Assembly (NCBI GenBank): GCA_002946415.1
Contig: NJPS01000011.1
Location: 372,001 to 436,000, forward strand
Origin: Rutstroemia sp. NJR-2017a BVV2
Taxonomy: Eukaryota; Ascomycota; Leotiomycetes; Helotiales; Rutstroemiaceae
Direction: 5' to 3'
DNA length: 64,000 nucleotides
Made by a program: the position numbers and the translations under genes. Shown here in pieces: positions 1 to 10,503 of this stretch; within the stretch, counting starts at the first letter, position 1, and each line of letters opens with the position of its first letter. The notes below the pieces were generated by a model. The model saw only the letters and a program-made list of their open reading frames with translations. It searched no databases and was not told where the DNA came from.

Positions 1-551
1 TCTGGTAACACATCTCGAAGCTAGCTTCGGAATTTAGCTTTCTCCGTTGTCCACAGGATGTTGTTTTTATGCCACGAAAAAATCCTATGCCCCGCTTTAG
101 CCATAATACAAAGCTGTTCGCTGTCGTGAAGCAGTTCGAGGAAGTGAGTAGCTCTTTGCCGAGGAGAGTGAGGTCGTGTTTGTTGGGTGACTGTGAGGCG
201 GCGGTGTTATTGTAATTTCTCAGAGAGTATGATTATGATGACTTTAGAGTTGGTCTGAGTTTCTGCCATATGGGTCTACTTGTATTGCCTTATATAGCTC
301 GAAACAGTGAAATGTTTATACTACATCAAATACCCTTACTTCCACTTACCTCATGCTGTATATGTTGCCCATCTCCGTCAAAACTGCTGCGAAAAGTCGA
401 GGCTCACCTTATACTACGAATGAATGAGGTCTACGAATCTTGGAGATCGCCGTCACCTTTCTTCGACCGACTCTCGGCGAGTTTAACGGCTACCTATTCT
501 CAATTGCGCTTCAGGCTTTCGGGAGTTCATCACAACATATACAATCTAAAG
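1..551. other. 5' flank, no gene seen
   Basis: No reading frame here has a convincing start, splice pattern or recognisable product. The last part is the presumed promoter and leader of the gene starting at 552. The first part could be the leader of a gene lying to the left, but nothing in the window shows it. Confidence 0.5.
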
Positions 552-1168
552 ATGGCAGCTACCATATCCATTTTCCGCAGTGTACAAGTCTTGGGTATCA
601 CGGGATCAGCTTACTTAGCTGGTATGTCCACTTTCAGAAATTCACGTCTCTCATCTCACCCTTCGCTGCGCATCTCTTTCGTGCACTAAATCGAAGGCCT
701 CTTTCTCATGGTGAAGCCTAACTCAACTCTCTTCTAGGAAACATCGCCGGCGTCTCTCTCAGTAGTGCGCCTGCCGTGCTCAAAGCAGCCAAAACCAGTG
801 AAGATACCGCAAGACACCATAGCGCTCTCTTCCAGATTGCTGCAGAACGCCATCAAACTCCCGTGGTTGTTTCAGCTTTGTCGTTTGCGTATCTAGCTTG
901 GAGAGTACGCAGGGTTGGTGGCCGTACCGCAATGAGATACGGTATGGCGGGCTGTGTGACTTTGGGGTTCATTCCATATACACGGCTGGTTGTGGAGCCG
1001 ACCAATAAAACCCTTCTTTCTAAGGTGGCAGAGGCCGAGCGAGGAGAGAAAGTGGACAATCAAGAGATTGATATGCTGGTGGTGAAATTGGCTGATTTGA
1101 ATATAGTTGCGAGTATGTTCCCCATGATGGGAGCGATGATGTGTTTGATGGTAGCTCTTGGCATGTAA
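552..1168 (+). CDS. DUF1772 (anthrone oxygenase-like) membrane protein
   Basis: Exons 552-621 and 738-1168 (intron gtatgt...ctag) encode about 166 residues. The N terminus (MAATISIFRSVQVLGIT) starts a hydrophobic segment. The middle holds HHSALFQIAAERHQTP, then a Tyr/Ala membrane segment, the motif VTLGFIPYTRLVVEPTNKTLL, and a final hydrophobic helix rich in Met. This arrangement of four hydrophobic segments with a PxTNxxL core is typical of the DUF1772 family. Some members are anthrone oxygenases in polyketide clusters, but most are of unknown function. No polyketide synthase lies nearby, so a secondary-metabolite role is not supported. The start is the first Met giving a membrane segment that joins exon 2 in frame. 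Confidence 0.8.
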
Positions 1169-1779
1169 AGTGCAACAATGGAGGTCCAACAAGTCGTGTA
1201 TCAGCAACATATTATACGACGCTCGGCAATCTTCTCCGGTCACCGTAGTCCGGGGAATGACTAGGCCTGCTTTACAAGACCTTTATCGTTGGTTCGGTAA
1301 TATCGCATGTTTCCTTTGTCCTCAGTCAAGTATCCTCCAATCCCACCGTTGCGCATGTACTGGCAGAGCCTTGATGTTTGTTTACCCCTTTAGGAACTGC
1401 ATTACTGTCGGCGGCAATGCACCGACTACCGATCCGCGGCGCTGACATGATCCTGCCCATAAGCACTAACTTACGCCGCACTAATCGGTCCCGTCGGTGA
1501 ATAAAGTCAAAGTACGGCGGACTTACCTATTGTCCGACGTTAAACCTCGCCTTGTTTGCTATTTATATGAGGTATTGCTCCCTGCATACTGATCTGCATA
1601 ACCTTAATTTGGATTCCTTCCTCCTCGTACCTGAGGACCTCTTATACAAAAGGTTCACCTTTCCTTCTTTCTATCCCTCATTGAATCTGATCCTCAACAT
1701 CACACAATCCCCTCGACATCACACAATCGCCTCGACATCACACCACCACCACCACCACCACCGACGAACGACCAACAAC
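1169..1779. promoter_or_regulatory. Intergenic region, leader of MCR1
   Basis: No gene seen. The last 120 bases are pyrimidine-rich, with a short CAC microsatellite at about 1737-1761 just before the MCR1 start. CT-rich leaders of this kind are common upstream of highly expressed fungal genes. Confidence 0.5.
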
Positions 1780-2972
1780 ATGCAACGCTCAACACTCGTG
1801 AACTTGGGACTGCGCACTCGAGTCCAAAAGGCCAACTTTGGACTGGCAGCGGGAGTCGCAATCACGGGTATCGCTGCCTACTCATTCTACTCGTACTCCT
1901 CTTCAGATGCCAAGACACAAACATCCTCGCCTCCAAAAGTATTCGGAAATGGACCTGTCTTCAAATCATTACAACTCAACAGCGTTGAGACTCTAAATCA
2001 CGATACCAAGAGGTTTCGGTTTGCGTTACCAACGGAAAACGCTGTGAGCGGTTTGACTTACACCTGTATGTTTTCTCTCCTCCCTTCTTCGACATGGACA
2101 TTTACTGACGATAAACTTCCCACCAGCCACCGTCCTGACTTTCTCCCGACCGAAAGAGAGATTTTTCCCTGTAATTCGACCATATACGCCAGTCAGTGAT
2201 CTGAGTAAGTCTTACGCCCAGGAATGTTGGTGGTGCGCAATTCCGCTAACGCTTACTTAAGACGAACCGGGGTATCTTGATTTAGTGATTAAAGAATACC
2301 CACAAGGCAAAGCAAGCAGACACATTCACTCGCTGAAACCAGGCGATTCCTTGACTTTCTTGACTGCGATAAAGAGTTATGATTGGAAGGCCAATGAGAG
2401 GTCGCATGTGACTTTGTTGGCGGGTGGAGCGTGAGTAACATCCAACCCCGAAACCCGATGACAACCCCACCCCACCTCCCCCTTTTCTGGTGAACAGAGA
2501 AGAACACCGAGAAGGGGGTGGAAGTCCCGAACTTCTCCAGATGTGACCAGATATCGCAAATTGAAAAACTCATCACTAACTCCTCCCCAGCGGAATAACC
2601 CCTCTCTACCAACTCCTCCACGGCATCCTGACCAACCCCCTCGACCGCACCAAAATCACCCTGGTCTTCGGCATCAACACCGACGCGGACGCTCTTTTCC
2701 GGGAGCAGTTCTCGAAATACGAGAAGCAATTCCCAGACAGGTTTAAAGTCCTCTATACGGTCACTAACCCCAGTGCTGGATCGCAGTTCCATAAGGGACG
2801 CATTACGAAAGAGTTGTTGAAGAAGGTTATGGCTGAAGATGGGGAGAGAGATACCAAGTTCTTTGTTTGTGGACCCCCGCCGATGGAGGAGGCGTTAATG
2901 GGAGCGAAGGGCAAGGGAGGGGGAATTTTGGGCGAGTTAGGGGTGGAGAAGGAGAGGATTCATAAGTTTTAG
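1780..2972 (+). CDS. MCR1: NADH-cytochrome b5 reductase, mitochondrial
   Basis: Four exons, 1780-2065, 2127-2204, 2262-2430 and 2591-2972, encode 304 residues, close to the usual size of about 300. The enzyme passes electrons from NADH through FAD to cytochrome b5, for sterol synthesis and D-erythroascorbate recycling. Residues 1-20 are basic and residues 21-40 form a single hydrophobic anchor, as in the dual-located Mcr1. The FAD-binding RPYTPVS motif is at 113-119, followed by the GKASRHIHSLKPGD segment. The NADH-binding part shows LLAGGAGITPLYQLL and the C-terminal FVCGPPPMEEAL. All three introns are GT-AG and fall between conserved blocks, which supports the splice model. Confidence 0.93.
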
Positions 2973-5336
2973 TGGGGTTTAATGATAAGGATTTGGGGCT
3001 TGAGGGTGGGCGTTCTGGGATAGATGGGATTCGCAGTGACTGTATGTAATTAGGACGGACATTTCGAATGCTTGTTGCTCGACGAGTTTGTTGCATGATA
3101 ATGACAAGGCAAAGAAAAAGTCAGGAGAGGTGGGAAATTGAGCAAATCAGTCAGTGCAGTCATTGCAATATGATAATATTCATCCAGTCCCTTTCTTCAT
3201 TGAAAAGTGGAGATACGGTGCGCATATGTATCGTATCTCAACGAGAACCCTCATATTGCTCGTGACGTTTGAAAGAGTTTTCAGAACTGAACACGCCATG
3301 TATCATTACTTTTTTTAAACCCTCCGCCACATTTCCATAACCTTTGCCAAACCTCTTCTTATTTCTGTCGTCTCCTAAGAAGTACACACTACTGTCATTC
3401 TCTCCCCTTCTCTCTCTGCCCTTCTCTCTCTCCCTCCCCCTCTCAATCTCTCGCAGTCAACTTCCAGATCTATCAAATCACAACCATTGCATACCGCCAA
3501 GCAAATCAAGCATACCCCTCAACTCCTACTCCACCCAATCTGACCCTACCACTCCATAATCGCTTTCAATACCACCGCAACGGTTTTCGGAACTGTCGGA
3601 CTGTGAATGAGGAGTCTTATAGACGGGAAATGAGGAGTATATTCTCTAGTAAGTGGTTCTGGAAGGGGTGAATTGGTGATATATGGAGAGGAGATACGGG
3701 GAGGGGAGTCATGGGGCGGGTGACGGATTGCTAGGGGGGTTGTTTGAGGTGAGGTTTAAGAAGTGGCTTGCTTGGTGGGGAGGGAGTATGCTTTGAGAGG
3801 GAAGGGGGTTCGTTTCTTGAGCTTGCGGAGGGGAAGGGAACAGATGTAGTATGATCTAGGAGATACGGAAATGGTTCTCAGGAAGATGATATGGTGTACT
3901 TTAGAATCAGGGAGGTTCTGCTTGTTTTGTGAGTTCTATGAGTATGCACTCGGATAGGATTCTTTCGGAGCTGTGTGTCCCTTCCCAACACGCAGATATA
4001 TTACCATTTTTTTCGCATCGATGGATAACATCCTCCCCCTAGCTCTAGGCCAGCAGTGGCGTGCAGGGCTGTTGTGGGCTGGTGGCAAAGCCAAGCACCC
4101 CAGAATATTTCATTGGTTCATGGAAGCAATATGCCATTTACTATGCTGCTACGCGAATCGGTTTCATGCAGAATCTATTCTATATCCATACTCCTAGTTG
4201 CAATCATACCAAACGCCGAAGTAGATGAACACTCTAGACAGTAAACTAAAAGGTCTTCGCGGACTCTCTCTTACCCATGTGGAACCCGACGCGCCGCAAC
4301 TAGTAACTCAAGCTCGTCTCCAAGACATATCATCTGTCTCCTCATGATTCTGCTCGAAAGACTTAACGTCAAAATTAGACGTCGGAGTAGTCTGTCCACC
4401 TGATGTTTTCAGATCCGTGCCCGTGACCTCGACAGTATATTCTTCTCCGCCAGCCTGGATAAACTCTCAAGTGCCCGAATAATGCTCCCATAGGCTCTTA
4501 TTGGGCTTTTCCCGAGAGATATATGAAGTCGCCATTGGACGTTTTCTCTTCCTCTGCTTTACGTACAGGATCTGAGGTCAGAGTAGTGGCGGCGAGTTGT
4601 GAAGCAGAATCCACCGATAAACCATACAGTAACTGTCATTGTCTCAAGAGTGGTGTCTGTTACTTTTGGGTTCACACAAGTCGAGATTCGATGGATAGAA
4701 CATTAATCAACGTAGAAAATGACTGTAGACTTTTGGACCGACCACACCCACGAATTTGGGTTATGGGAAGGTAGCTCTGAAGAATACCAACAGCTATCTC
4801 GGTTATTGCCCAATACTGTATACGCTCCATATATTTTTCGCAGGTGTATTAACTTACAAAAAGTTAGTTAGTAAAACTTTAATAATATAACGATATACAC
4901 TTTAAATTTTCTCTTGCTATTCTAAATTTCTCTTAATAGAATCATTTTGTCTCTCCAGATCCAGATTAACACTGGTAAATAAAAGCGGCGAGATATAAAT
5001 TACAGGACGAAAGATTCCTTCTACAGATCTGATTGAAATGAAACCGCTAGTACAATACTACCTCAATCTCAATAACCGAAATAAGATCTTACTCACAGGG
5101 AGTGACCAGGATCCTACTGGATGCAATGCGCCGCCGTATAGGCTCTATTTATATTCAGCCCCTCGACATCCCAACGCCAACCCCGCAATATATATCATCC
5201 CGATCCCCTCCAAATCAACACATTCACCTTCAACTGTCGTGAACTTCCAACTAAAGTTGCATACCAACATCCGATCAAAATTCTCGGCATTTCAATACTC
5301 ATCACAGCCAATACATTCCGCGACATAAATTACAAG
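2973..5336. other. Long intergenic region
   Basis: About 2.4 kb with no gene I can support. Around 3370-3470 is a CT-rich low-complexity tract whose apparent translation is only Ser/Leu/Pro repeats. Around 4850-4990 is AT-rich. A possible gene relic on the minus strand at 4308-4535 is listed separately. Confidence 0.5.
4308..4535 (-). pseudogene. Possible small gene relic with an in-frame stop
   Basis: On the minus strand, an ATG at 4535 opens a frame preceded by basic codons (RKRKRP). It reads MATSYISREKPNKSLWEHYS, then GT, a TGA stop, and EFIQAGGEEYTVEVTGTDLK onward to a final stop at 4308. The text on both sides of the TGA looks protein-like and stays in one frame, so the TGA may be a mutated CGA. 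Alternatively, an intron ending at the CAG before GCTGGC could remove the stop, but I found no matching donor. Product unknown. Confidence 0.28.
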
Positions 5337-5909
5337 ATGACGTCGCACAGCAAAGCAGAACAGGAGGAGGAGGAGGAGTCTGAGGTGGAGATCCCCACAG
5401 ATAGCGAATCCGACAACGATTCAGGCACCGAAATGACCGATGAAGAAGTAAAGAAATGGCTCGCAAACATCTACGAGCGCGGCTCAAGAAAGCCCATGAA
5501 GGAGCCTCTGAAAGCACCATTGGATATACCGATCAGCGACGCCGATGTGGAAAAGATCAAGGTCGGCTCCAGATCTCGAAGCATGGACGACAAATGGGAT
5601 CTATTGGTGGAAGATCCCGACGAAAACGGCAACGTATCTCTCCATATCATACGCAATTGGTTACAGGATGAGTGCTATATTCTTCACGTTGTTCCGAAAC
5701 CGAGCACCGAGGATGGTGGGTCTGCAAAGATCGAACGTATCACGTGGGAAGGGAATAAGGGGGGGTTGCAGTGCGATGCCGAGCAGGCGAAGATGGAAGC
5801 TGTGATTCTGTGCAGGATGCGCCTGGACTGCGAGTTTGAGGCGCTCCCGGATTATGATATCTCGAATTTGGACAATACTAAGGTTTATAGAAAGCTGGAT
5901 GCGAAATAG
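5337..5909 (+). CDS. Acidic hypothetical protein
   Basis: An intronless frame of 190 residues. The first 45 residues are strongly acidic (E-rich runs and SDNDSGTEMTDEE) and probably disordered. The rest looks folded, with WDLLVEDPDENGNVSLHIIRN, then a WLQDECYILHVVP strand-like stretch and an RLDCEFEALPDYD C-terminal part. There is no signal peptide or membrane segment. I do not recognise a family. Base composition and codon choice look ordinary, so it is probably a real gene with restricted distribution. Confidence 0.65.
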   Translation: MTSHSKAEQEEEEESEVEIPTDSESDNDSGTEMTDEEVKKWLANIYERGSRKPMKEPLKAPLDIPISDADVEKIKVGSRSRSMDDKWDLLVEDPDENGNVSLHIIRNWLQDECYILHVVPKPSTEDGGSAKIERITWEGNKGGLQCDAEQAKMEAVILCRMRLDCEFEALPDYDISNLDNTKVYRKLDAK

Positions 5910-6537
5910 GTTGCTGTCTCCACCCCCTCAACACGGTGATCCGGCAAGCGTGGAGGAGTTCCATTACATCTGGGTCGATTTCTGATATGTAGCTAAGATA
6001 GTAGTCAGTCTTTCTTGATATACTACAGCTTGTTTTTACTGCCTCATGAGTCATGATATCATAACAATTGCAATGAAGGGTTCTGAAGAGCCTCAAGTGA
6101 CCCGCTCCCGGGCCCCGAATATGCTCTGTGGCAATCTGCCCTTCTCGGGCAGGTTTCCACGATAAACATGGAAGTCCACATCCTGGAGAGCGAATAAACC
6201 CAAACTGACCTTTTTTTTTTAAAGATCTTCTTGGAATCAACTTACCTTGACATCGACAGATCGACGGAATCATACAACGCGCAAAAAAGAAGCAAGGACC
6301 AACGTTGAAACACCTAGATCGAAGGTGTCGGCAAGTTAGATTAGAGCAAAGGATACATGACAAGCAAGGTTGGAACATGGTATATGGGAAAAGCAATTGT
6401 CTATTGGTACATGAAGTTCGGAGCTATAGTATCTAAAGAAGAAGAAAAGAAGAAAACCCATTGTATGGACTCAGAAGGTAGCATTCTAGAAAGAGCAGCC
6501 TAGGCGGCTGCACGCCATAATCAACAGCACAGCTGAT
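5910..6537. other. Intergenic region
   Basis: No gene seen between the acidic protein and the convergent ADP-ribosyltransferase-like gene. It is presumed to hold the two 3' untranslated regions. Confidence 0.5.
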
Positions 6538-7119
6538 CTAAGCAGTGAATTCTTTCATCGAACGTCCACTCTTCGTTGGCGACTTCGGCGACTTTGGTGA
6601 CTTCTTTGGTGACTTTGGCGACTTTGGCGACGTTGGCGCCGACGGCCCTTTCTCAAAATCCACTCTAGTCGTAGTCCCAGTCTTTTTCCCCCTAACCATC
6701 GTATCCCACGAGATAATATTGGCCCAAGGGACAGAGCCATGGACCGAAAATTCCTTCTCCCCCGGATGCGGGTTATCTTCACCCGCCTTCTTGAACGCTT
6801 TGTCTAGATCCACAATGTCGAGCTTGTTTGGGCTCTTCGGAGCGATCGTGTAGACATAAACCGAGCCGGCGGATTTGGCTCCGGATTTAGCCAGCGTTTT
6901 GGAGCTCGTGGTCGACACCCAGGGGTCGTCTTTTCCTAGCTTTGCGCGGCCGTGGTCGAGGACGGAGCCAGTGCCGGCAGGGTTCCAGCTCACGAGGCCG
7001 CCGGCAGCGCGGACTTCCGTTGGCGAGCGACCGTCCATGCGGAAGAGGTTGGCGGCTGTTGCAGAGCCTAAGAGCACCAGGAAGGAGAGGAAGAAAGTGA
7101 TAGGAGAGTAGGCGAACAT
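6538..7119 (-). CDS. Secreted ADP-ribosyltransferase-like protein (heat-labile enterotoxin A fold) with KSP tail
   Basis: An intronless frame of 193 residues. Residues 1-22 are a signal peptide ending SATA. The mature protein opens LFRMDGRSPTEVRAAGGL, the N-terminal signature of the heat-labile enterotoxin alpha-chain family, with the NAD-binding Arg at 27. WVSTTSS at 67-73 matches the Ser-Thr-Ser strand. HPGEKEFSVHGSVPWANI (118-135) carries the catalytic E-x-E pair (Glu121, Glu123). Such proteins transfer ADP-ribose from NAD to host targets, and fungal secreted members are candidate effectors. At about 155 residues the catalytic part is compact, and no B-subunit gene is nearby. The C terminus (164-188) is a repeat of Ser-Pro-Lys units and probably disordered. 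Activity and target are not shown by sequence. Confidence 0.8.
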   Translation of the reverse strand: MFAYSPITFFLSFLVLLGSATAANLFRMDGRSPTEVRAAGGLVSWNPAGTGSVLDHGRAKLGKDDPWVSTTSSKTLAKSGAKSAGSVYVYTIAPKSPNKLDIVDLDKAFKKAGEDNPHPGEKEFSVHGSVPWANIISWDTMVRGKKTGTTTRVDFEKGPSAPTSPKSPKSPKKSPKSPKSPTKSGRSMKEFTA

Positions 7120-8051
7120 TTTGACTTGTTTTGCTTGGTGGGTTGCAAACGTTGAAGATTTGAGAGGTTTGGAAGGACGGAAAAGCCTAGGGAGATGAAA
7201 CGGCGAGGGAATTGAAGAGATCGAAGCTGTAACGACAGACGCTTAAGAAATAAGATGCTTGGAAAGCTGAGAGAAATGTTAAGATAAGTTGAAGATTGTG
7301 AATGTTTAGATCATAGCAGTCACAATAACTTCTTATATACTTCTGCATCTTCACCAAATCTCAAGGACTCGACAGGATCGAAATGTTACAGAGGCGTAGA
7401 GACATTGCAATATAGGATGCTGGTGTTCCTGTAGAAGCGGCGGGGCTCCGCCGCCCCCAAAACTCGGCATATAACCTTAATCATTCCATACCGGAATTCG
7501 GATAATCTCAGCACTTTCATCTAGAGGTAGTAGGGCTCCCTGTGACCAACACACGTTCTTTGGTGCAAATCGAGCCTCCGATTGCGTATTATCAATTTGT
7601 CCTGAAGATGTAGACAAGTACCTTTTGAGAGCCATCTAACGAATGTTTACAGTGTCGCTTCAATAGCAGTGTGACCTGTAGGGCTGCCCCCTGCCAATTT
7701 TTCGAAAAAGTCAGATCACACGATACAAAGCAAGACTTGAGGGCGATACTTACAAAGCATATATGATCGAGAAGGGAGTTTTGAAACTTTTGATGCGATC
7801 AAATTAAAGTTTTAGTCAAAAATCGTGGCGGAGAGGGCTCACAGGAGCGAAAACGAGCACTTTAAATTATGCTTGTTACAGAAGTTAGACCGGGTAAGGC
7901 ACAGTACTTGGCGTCACTGGGACTGTTCCGTTATCTGGTATCAATCTCACTTAGAATCCTATAAATAACAAATTAGTCTTCGCTACCAAAAATGATATGA
8001 GATGAAGTTGTCAACACGGCGCGATTCGTTTATTCCTGCAGAACTCAGGAA
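7120..8051. promoter_or_regulatory. Upstream region of the ADP-ribosyltransferase-like gene
   Basis: No gene seen. At 7436-7461 a GC-rich palindrome-like stretch (ggcggggctccgccgcc) stands out in AT-richer sequence and might be a transposon end remnant. The rest shows no recognisable structure. Confidence 0.4.
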
Positions 8052-8855
8052 TCAGATTTGTTCAGCTGGATACGGATATAACTCTTGTAGGCTTATCCGG
8101 CGGGGTATTGCTGATGCTATACGCATTTGCTCAACTTCTGAACCAGATATTGGGGTACGGACTCGATGAAGTTCCAAGTATATTGGCCCATTACTCCCAA
8201 ACATAATTACTTTTGGAGTTTTGTTGAGTTTTGTTGAGTATTGTACCCGAATCCCCGCCGAACTTCGATGCGGGAGGACATCATGAATATCCTCCCAGGA
8301 GTAACCATCCTTCTTCATCCTGATTATAGTCTCGTGCTCTCTTGAGTCTTGGCTCCCATGAAACACTTTTCCTCTTAGCCTGAAATGTTCCTGATCGTAC
8401 TTTGGAATGTAAGATATTGCAAGGGATTGAAGTCTTTATTGAAGTCAACTTAAGCTTATTCGATCCAACATTTAATGCTTCGGAAAGAATGGTAAGATGA
8501 AGATGTTTCGAAACATGTTGGAGCCGAAACTCGAAATTGTTGTTCCCAATCCTAATACGTCTAAGAAAACCCTTGAAAGCCATTCTTGATATTCGGCGAC
8601 CGGTGCCGGCTCTATATAAGAAGGAAATCGAGGGGATCGTCGTGGGTAGCAGTGGTTGTTGTCGATGCATGTTGGAGAATATCCGTTGAGACTCAGGGGC
8701 TGTAAGTCAGTCACCTCGAATTGCGTAGTCGAAGATGGAGTAGGGACGCGATGCTGTTCGAAACGATGCTTTGGGCTTTGTCCATGGGGAGGCGTTGGGG
8801 AGGCGTCAATAAACAGTGAAAAAACCTTTTGCCGTTGTGCAGGTTGTGGATCCAT
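8052..8855 (-). pseudogene. Myb/SANT-like domain protein, frameshifted pseudogene
   Basis: Read on the minus strand, three frames succeed one another. The first (from 8855) begins MDPQPAQRQKVFSLFIDAS and runs to EYQEW. A second frame continues GFLRRIRIGNNNFEFRL...HLHLTILSEALNVGSNK and ends near KRKSVSWEP. A third takes over at SREHETIIRMKKDGYSWEDI and ends HRSSAGIRVQYSTKL, the two later helices of a Myb/SANT domain whose first Trp lies in the previous frame. The domain is therefore split by one frameshift near 8340-8365 and the upstream part by another near 8575-8600. A spliced reading does not obviously repair both. I infer a decayed gene for a fungal Myb-like DNA-binding protein. Confidence 0.6.
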
Positions 8856-8865
8856 GCCGTTCTAG

Positions 8866-9898
8866 TTGTCGCCGTCAATCTCAGATTCGCAGTCTAGGCT
8901 GAATGCCACCGCTTCTTTCCTTGATTCTTACTATCATCTTCCTTCCCCTCTATCGCTCCTGCTACTTACTGTCGCTGCTGGTGCTCTTGGAACCCGCCCT
9001 CTTCTTGTAAATGAAGCGGAGATCCATGTCCGAGCCCCTGTAATCTACAGTGACTGGAAGTGCGTTGATTTTGTTCCTTACCAGGATGCGACGGTGGAGT
9101 AGAGCGGTGGAGCTGTGGGTATAAGGAAGCGGCAGCTGATAACTCCTCTTGCTTGTCGACTACTGGAAACAAGCCTCCCTCATATCCAAAAACATACTTC
9201 TCCCATTTTCTCCATCGTCCACCTCCAACATATCAGGAAAAAAATGGCGCAGTGATACCTGGGATGTGCTCTGCATGGTTTTATGGTTACCGCATAGGTT
9301 GATCTCGTCCTGTCAGAGTCGACGGGAGGTATGGCAAAAATGAGGCTAGTCCTGGGTGGATGGACAATCCGAGACACCCCGCAATGGGCAAATATTGTTG
9401 TCCTTCCCAGACTCTTCGTTTTTGATATCGTACCATGCTTCATAGCTGGTGGCATGAACTGGCTTGGTCAGCCCAAGGATGGAAGCTGATGCAAGATTGG
9501 AAAAGTACGACTCGTCAGCTTCGAGAATCATTAGCGTGTCTGTATAAGGTCAGGAGACTGTTTATCATAACGATCAAAAGCCATTGCACATACCTTGAGT
9601 ACCCTGGCTGTCCTAGGCCTTTGTATCGAAATTTCCTGACGCAAAAGAATCTTCCCCATCAGTGGAAGGCTGTCATACATCTTGCCCAAAGCTATCCCAT
9701 CCCCTCGAGTCGTGTTCCCTGGAACCAAGTCATCTGACACAACATCCCTTTGTAGTGTGGTATGCTATACTTCTTTGGCTGTACGAAATTCAAGGTCGTT
9801 GAAATAAAATTTAAACTTAATTGTTGGCAGCTTGTTTGAAATCACAAGCTCGGACCGCTGCCCCGCGATTCCAAGCACTATTATCTAGAACCCCAAGT
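8866..9898. other. Unassigned stretch, possible gene debris
   Basis: Several short frames on both strands but none with recognisable domains. On the minus strand at 9740-9346, coding-like text (LMILEADESYFSNLASAS, SILGLTKPVHATSYEAWYD) follows a good intron candidate (gtatgt at about 9594 to tatacag at about 9539), yet the reading frame across that junction meets a stop. It may be a broken gene or one whose splicing I could not solve. Confidence 0.3.
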
Positions 9899-10503
9899 CT
9901 ATTCTTCGAGATACGGCAACTGAAAAACCCCATGTTCATCCCAGTACGCGTCCTTCTCATCCTCCCAAATGCTGAAAACGACATCATCAGCCATACTCAA
10001 ACCCGCAACCAAAGCCCATGCCACCAAAAACTTGACGCGCCAACCCTTCCACTCATGGATCAGCTTCTCCTTATCCCATTCAACCCCATCCGAACCCTCA
10101 GGCATACGTGAAAGGCGGTGATAGACTAAACAGGTATTATCTTCTACACTGCGCTCGTCTAGAATAACAAATTCATCCCATGCGATCGCGCCTATGAAAT
10201 CGGGAAACTCGTGCCGATCCTCGAGGTTCTCCTTGATAAATGTTTGAATAGTGGAGGGCGATGCGTCTTTGAAGCCGGTTGTGAATGATGGAGGTGGATT
10301 GGAAAGCTCCGGTCCATGGACACCTTCTGATGGAGTTTGTTGAAGGATCCAGGGTGTAAGTGGTGCACTTTTATGGCTTGTTGATTGAGTCTGGAAAGCC
10401 TCAATTGTCTAGCAGATTTCAGTATGAATGCAAAGCATGAGAAAATTGCCTGGCGTACCTCGGAGGGTATCTGAGCAGTGCAAAAGACAAGCCAGGTAGC
10501 CAT
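9899..10503 (-). CDS. Hypothetical two-exon protein
   Basis: Exons 10459-10503 and 9899-10390, joined by a 68-nt GT-AG intron, give 178 residues starting MATWLVFCTAQIPSE. Exon 2 reads in one frame through FIGAIAWDEFVILDERSVED, CLVYHRLSRMPEGSDGVEWD, LIHEWKGWRVKFLVAWALVA and ends GVFQLPYLEE. The long acidic and Trp-rich second exon, open for 163 codons, argues that it is real. There is no signal peptide; one weakly hydrophobic helix (WRVKFLVAWALVAGL) is present. I recognise no family and assign no function. Confidence 0.65.

Noticed and set aside
3344..3559. Open frame of 71 codons in a CT-rich tract
   Set aside because: The translation is only Leu/Ser/Pro low complexity from a pyrimidine run, with no domain or splice context.
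5878..6396. Minus-strand 172-codon frame with many Cys
   Set aside because: It overlaps the end of the acidic protein gene and has no signal peptide, regular Cys spacing or recognisable family.
8866..9102. Plus-strand 78-codon frame (MSPSISDSQSRLN start)
   Set aside because: No similarity to known proteins, no conserved motifs, and it lies in probable gene debris.
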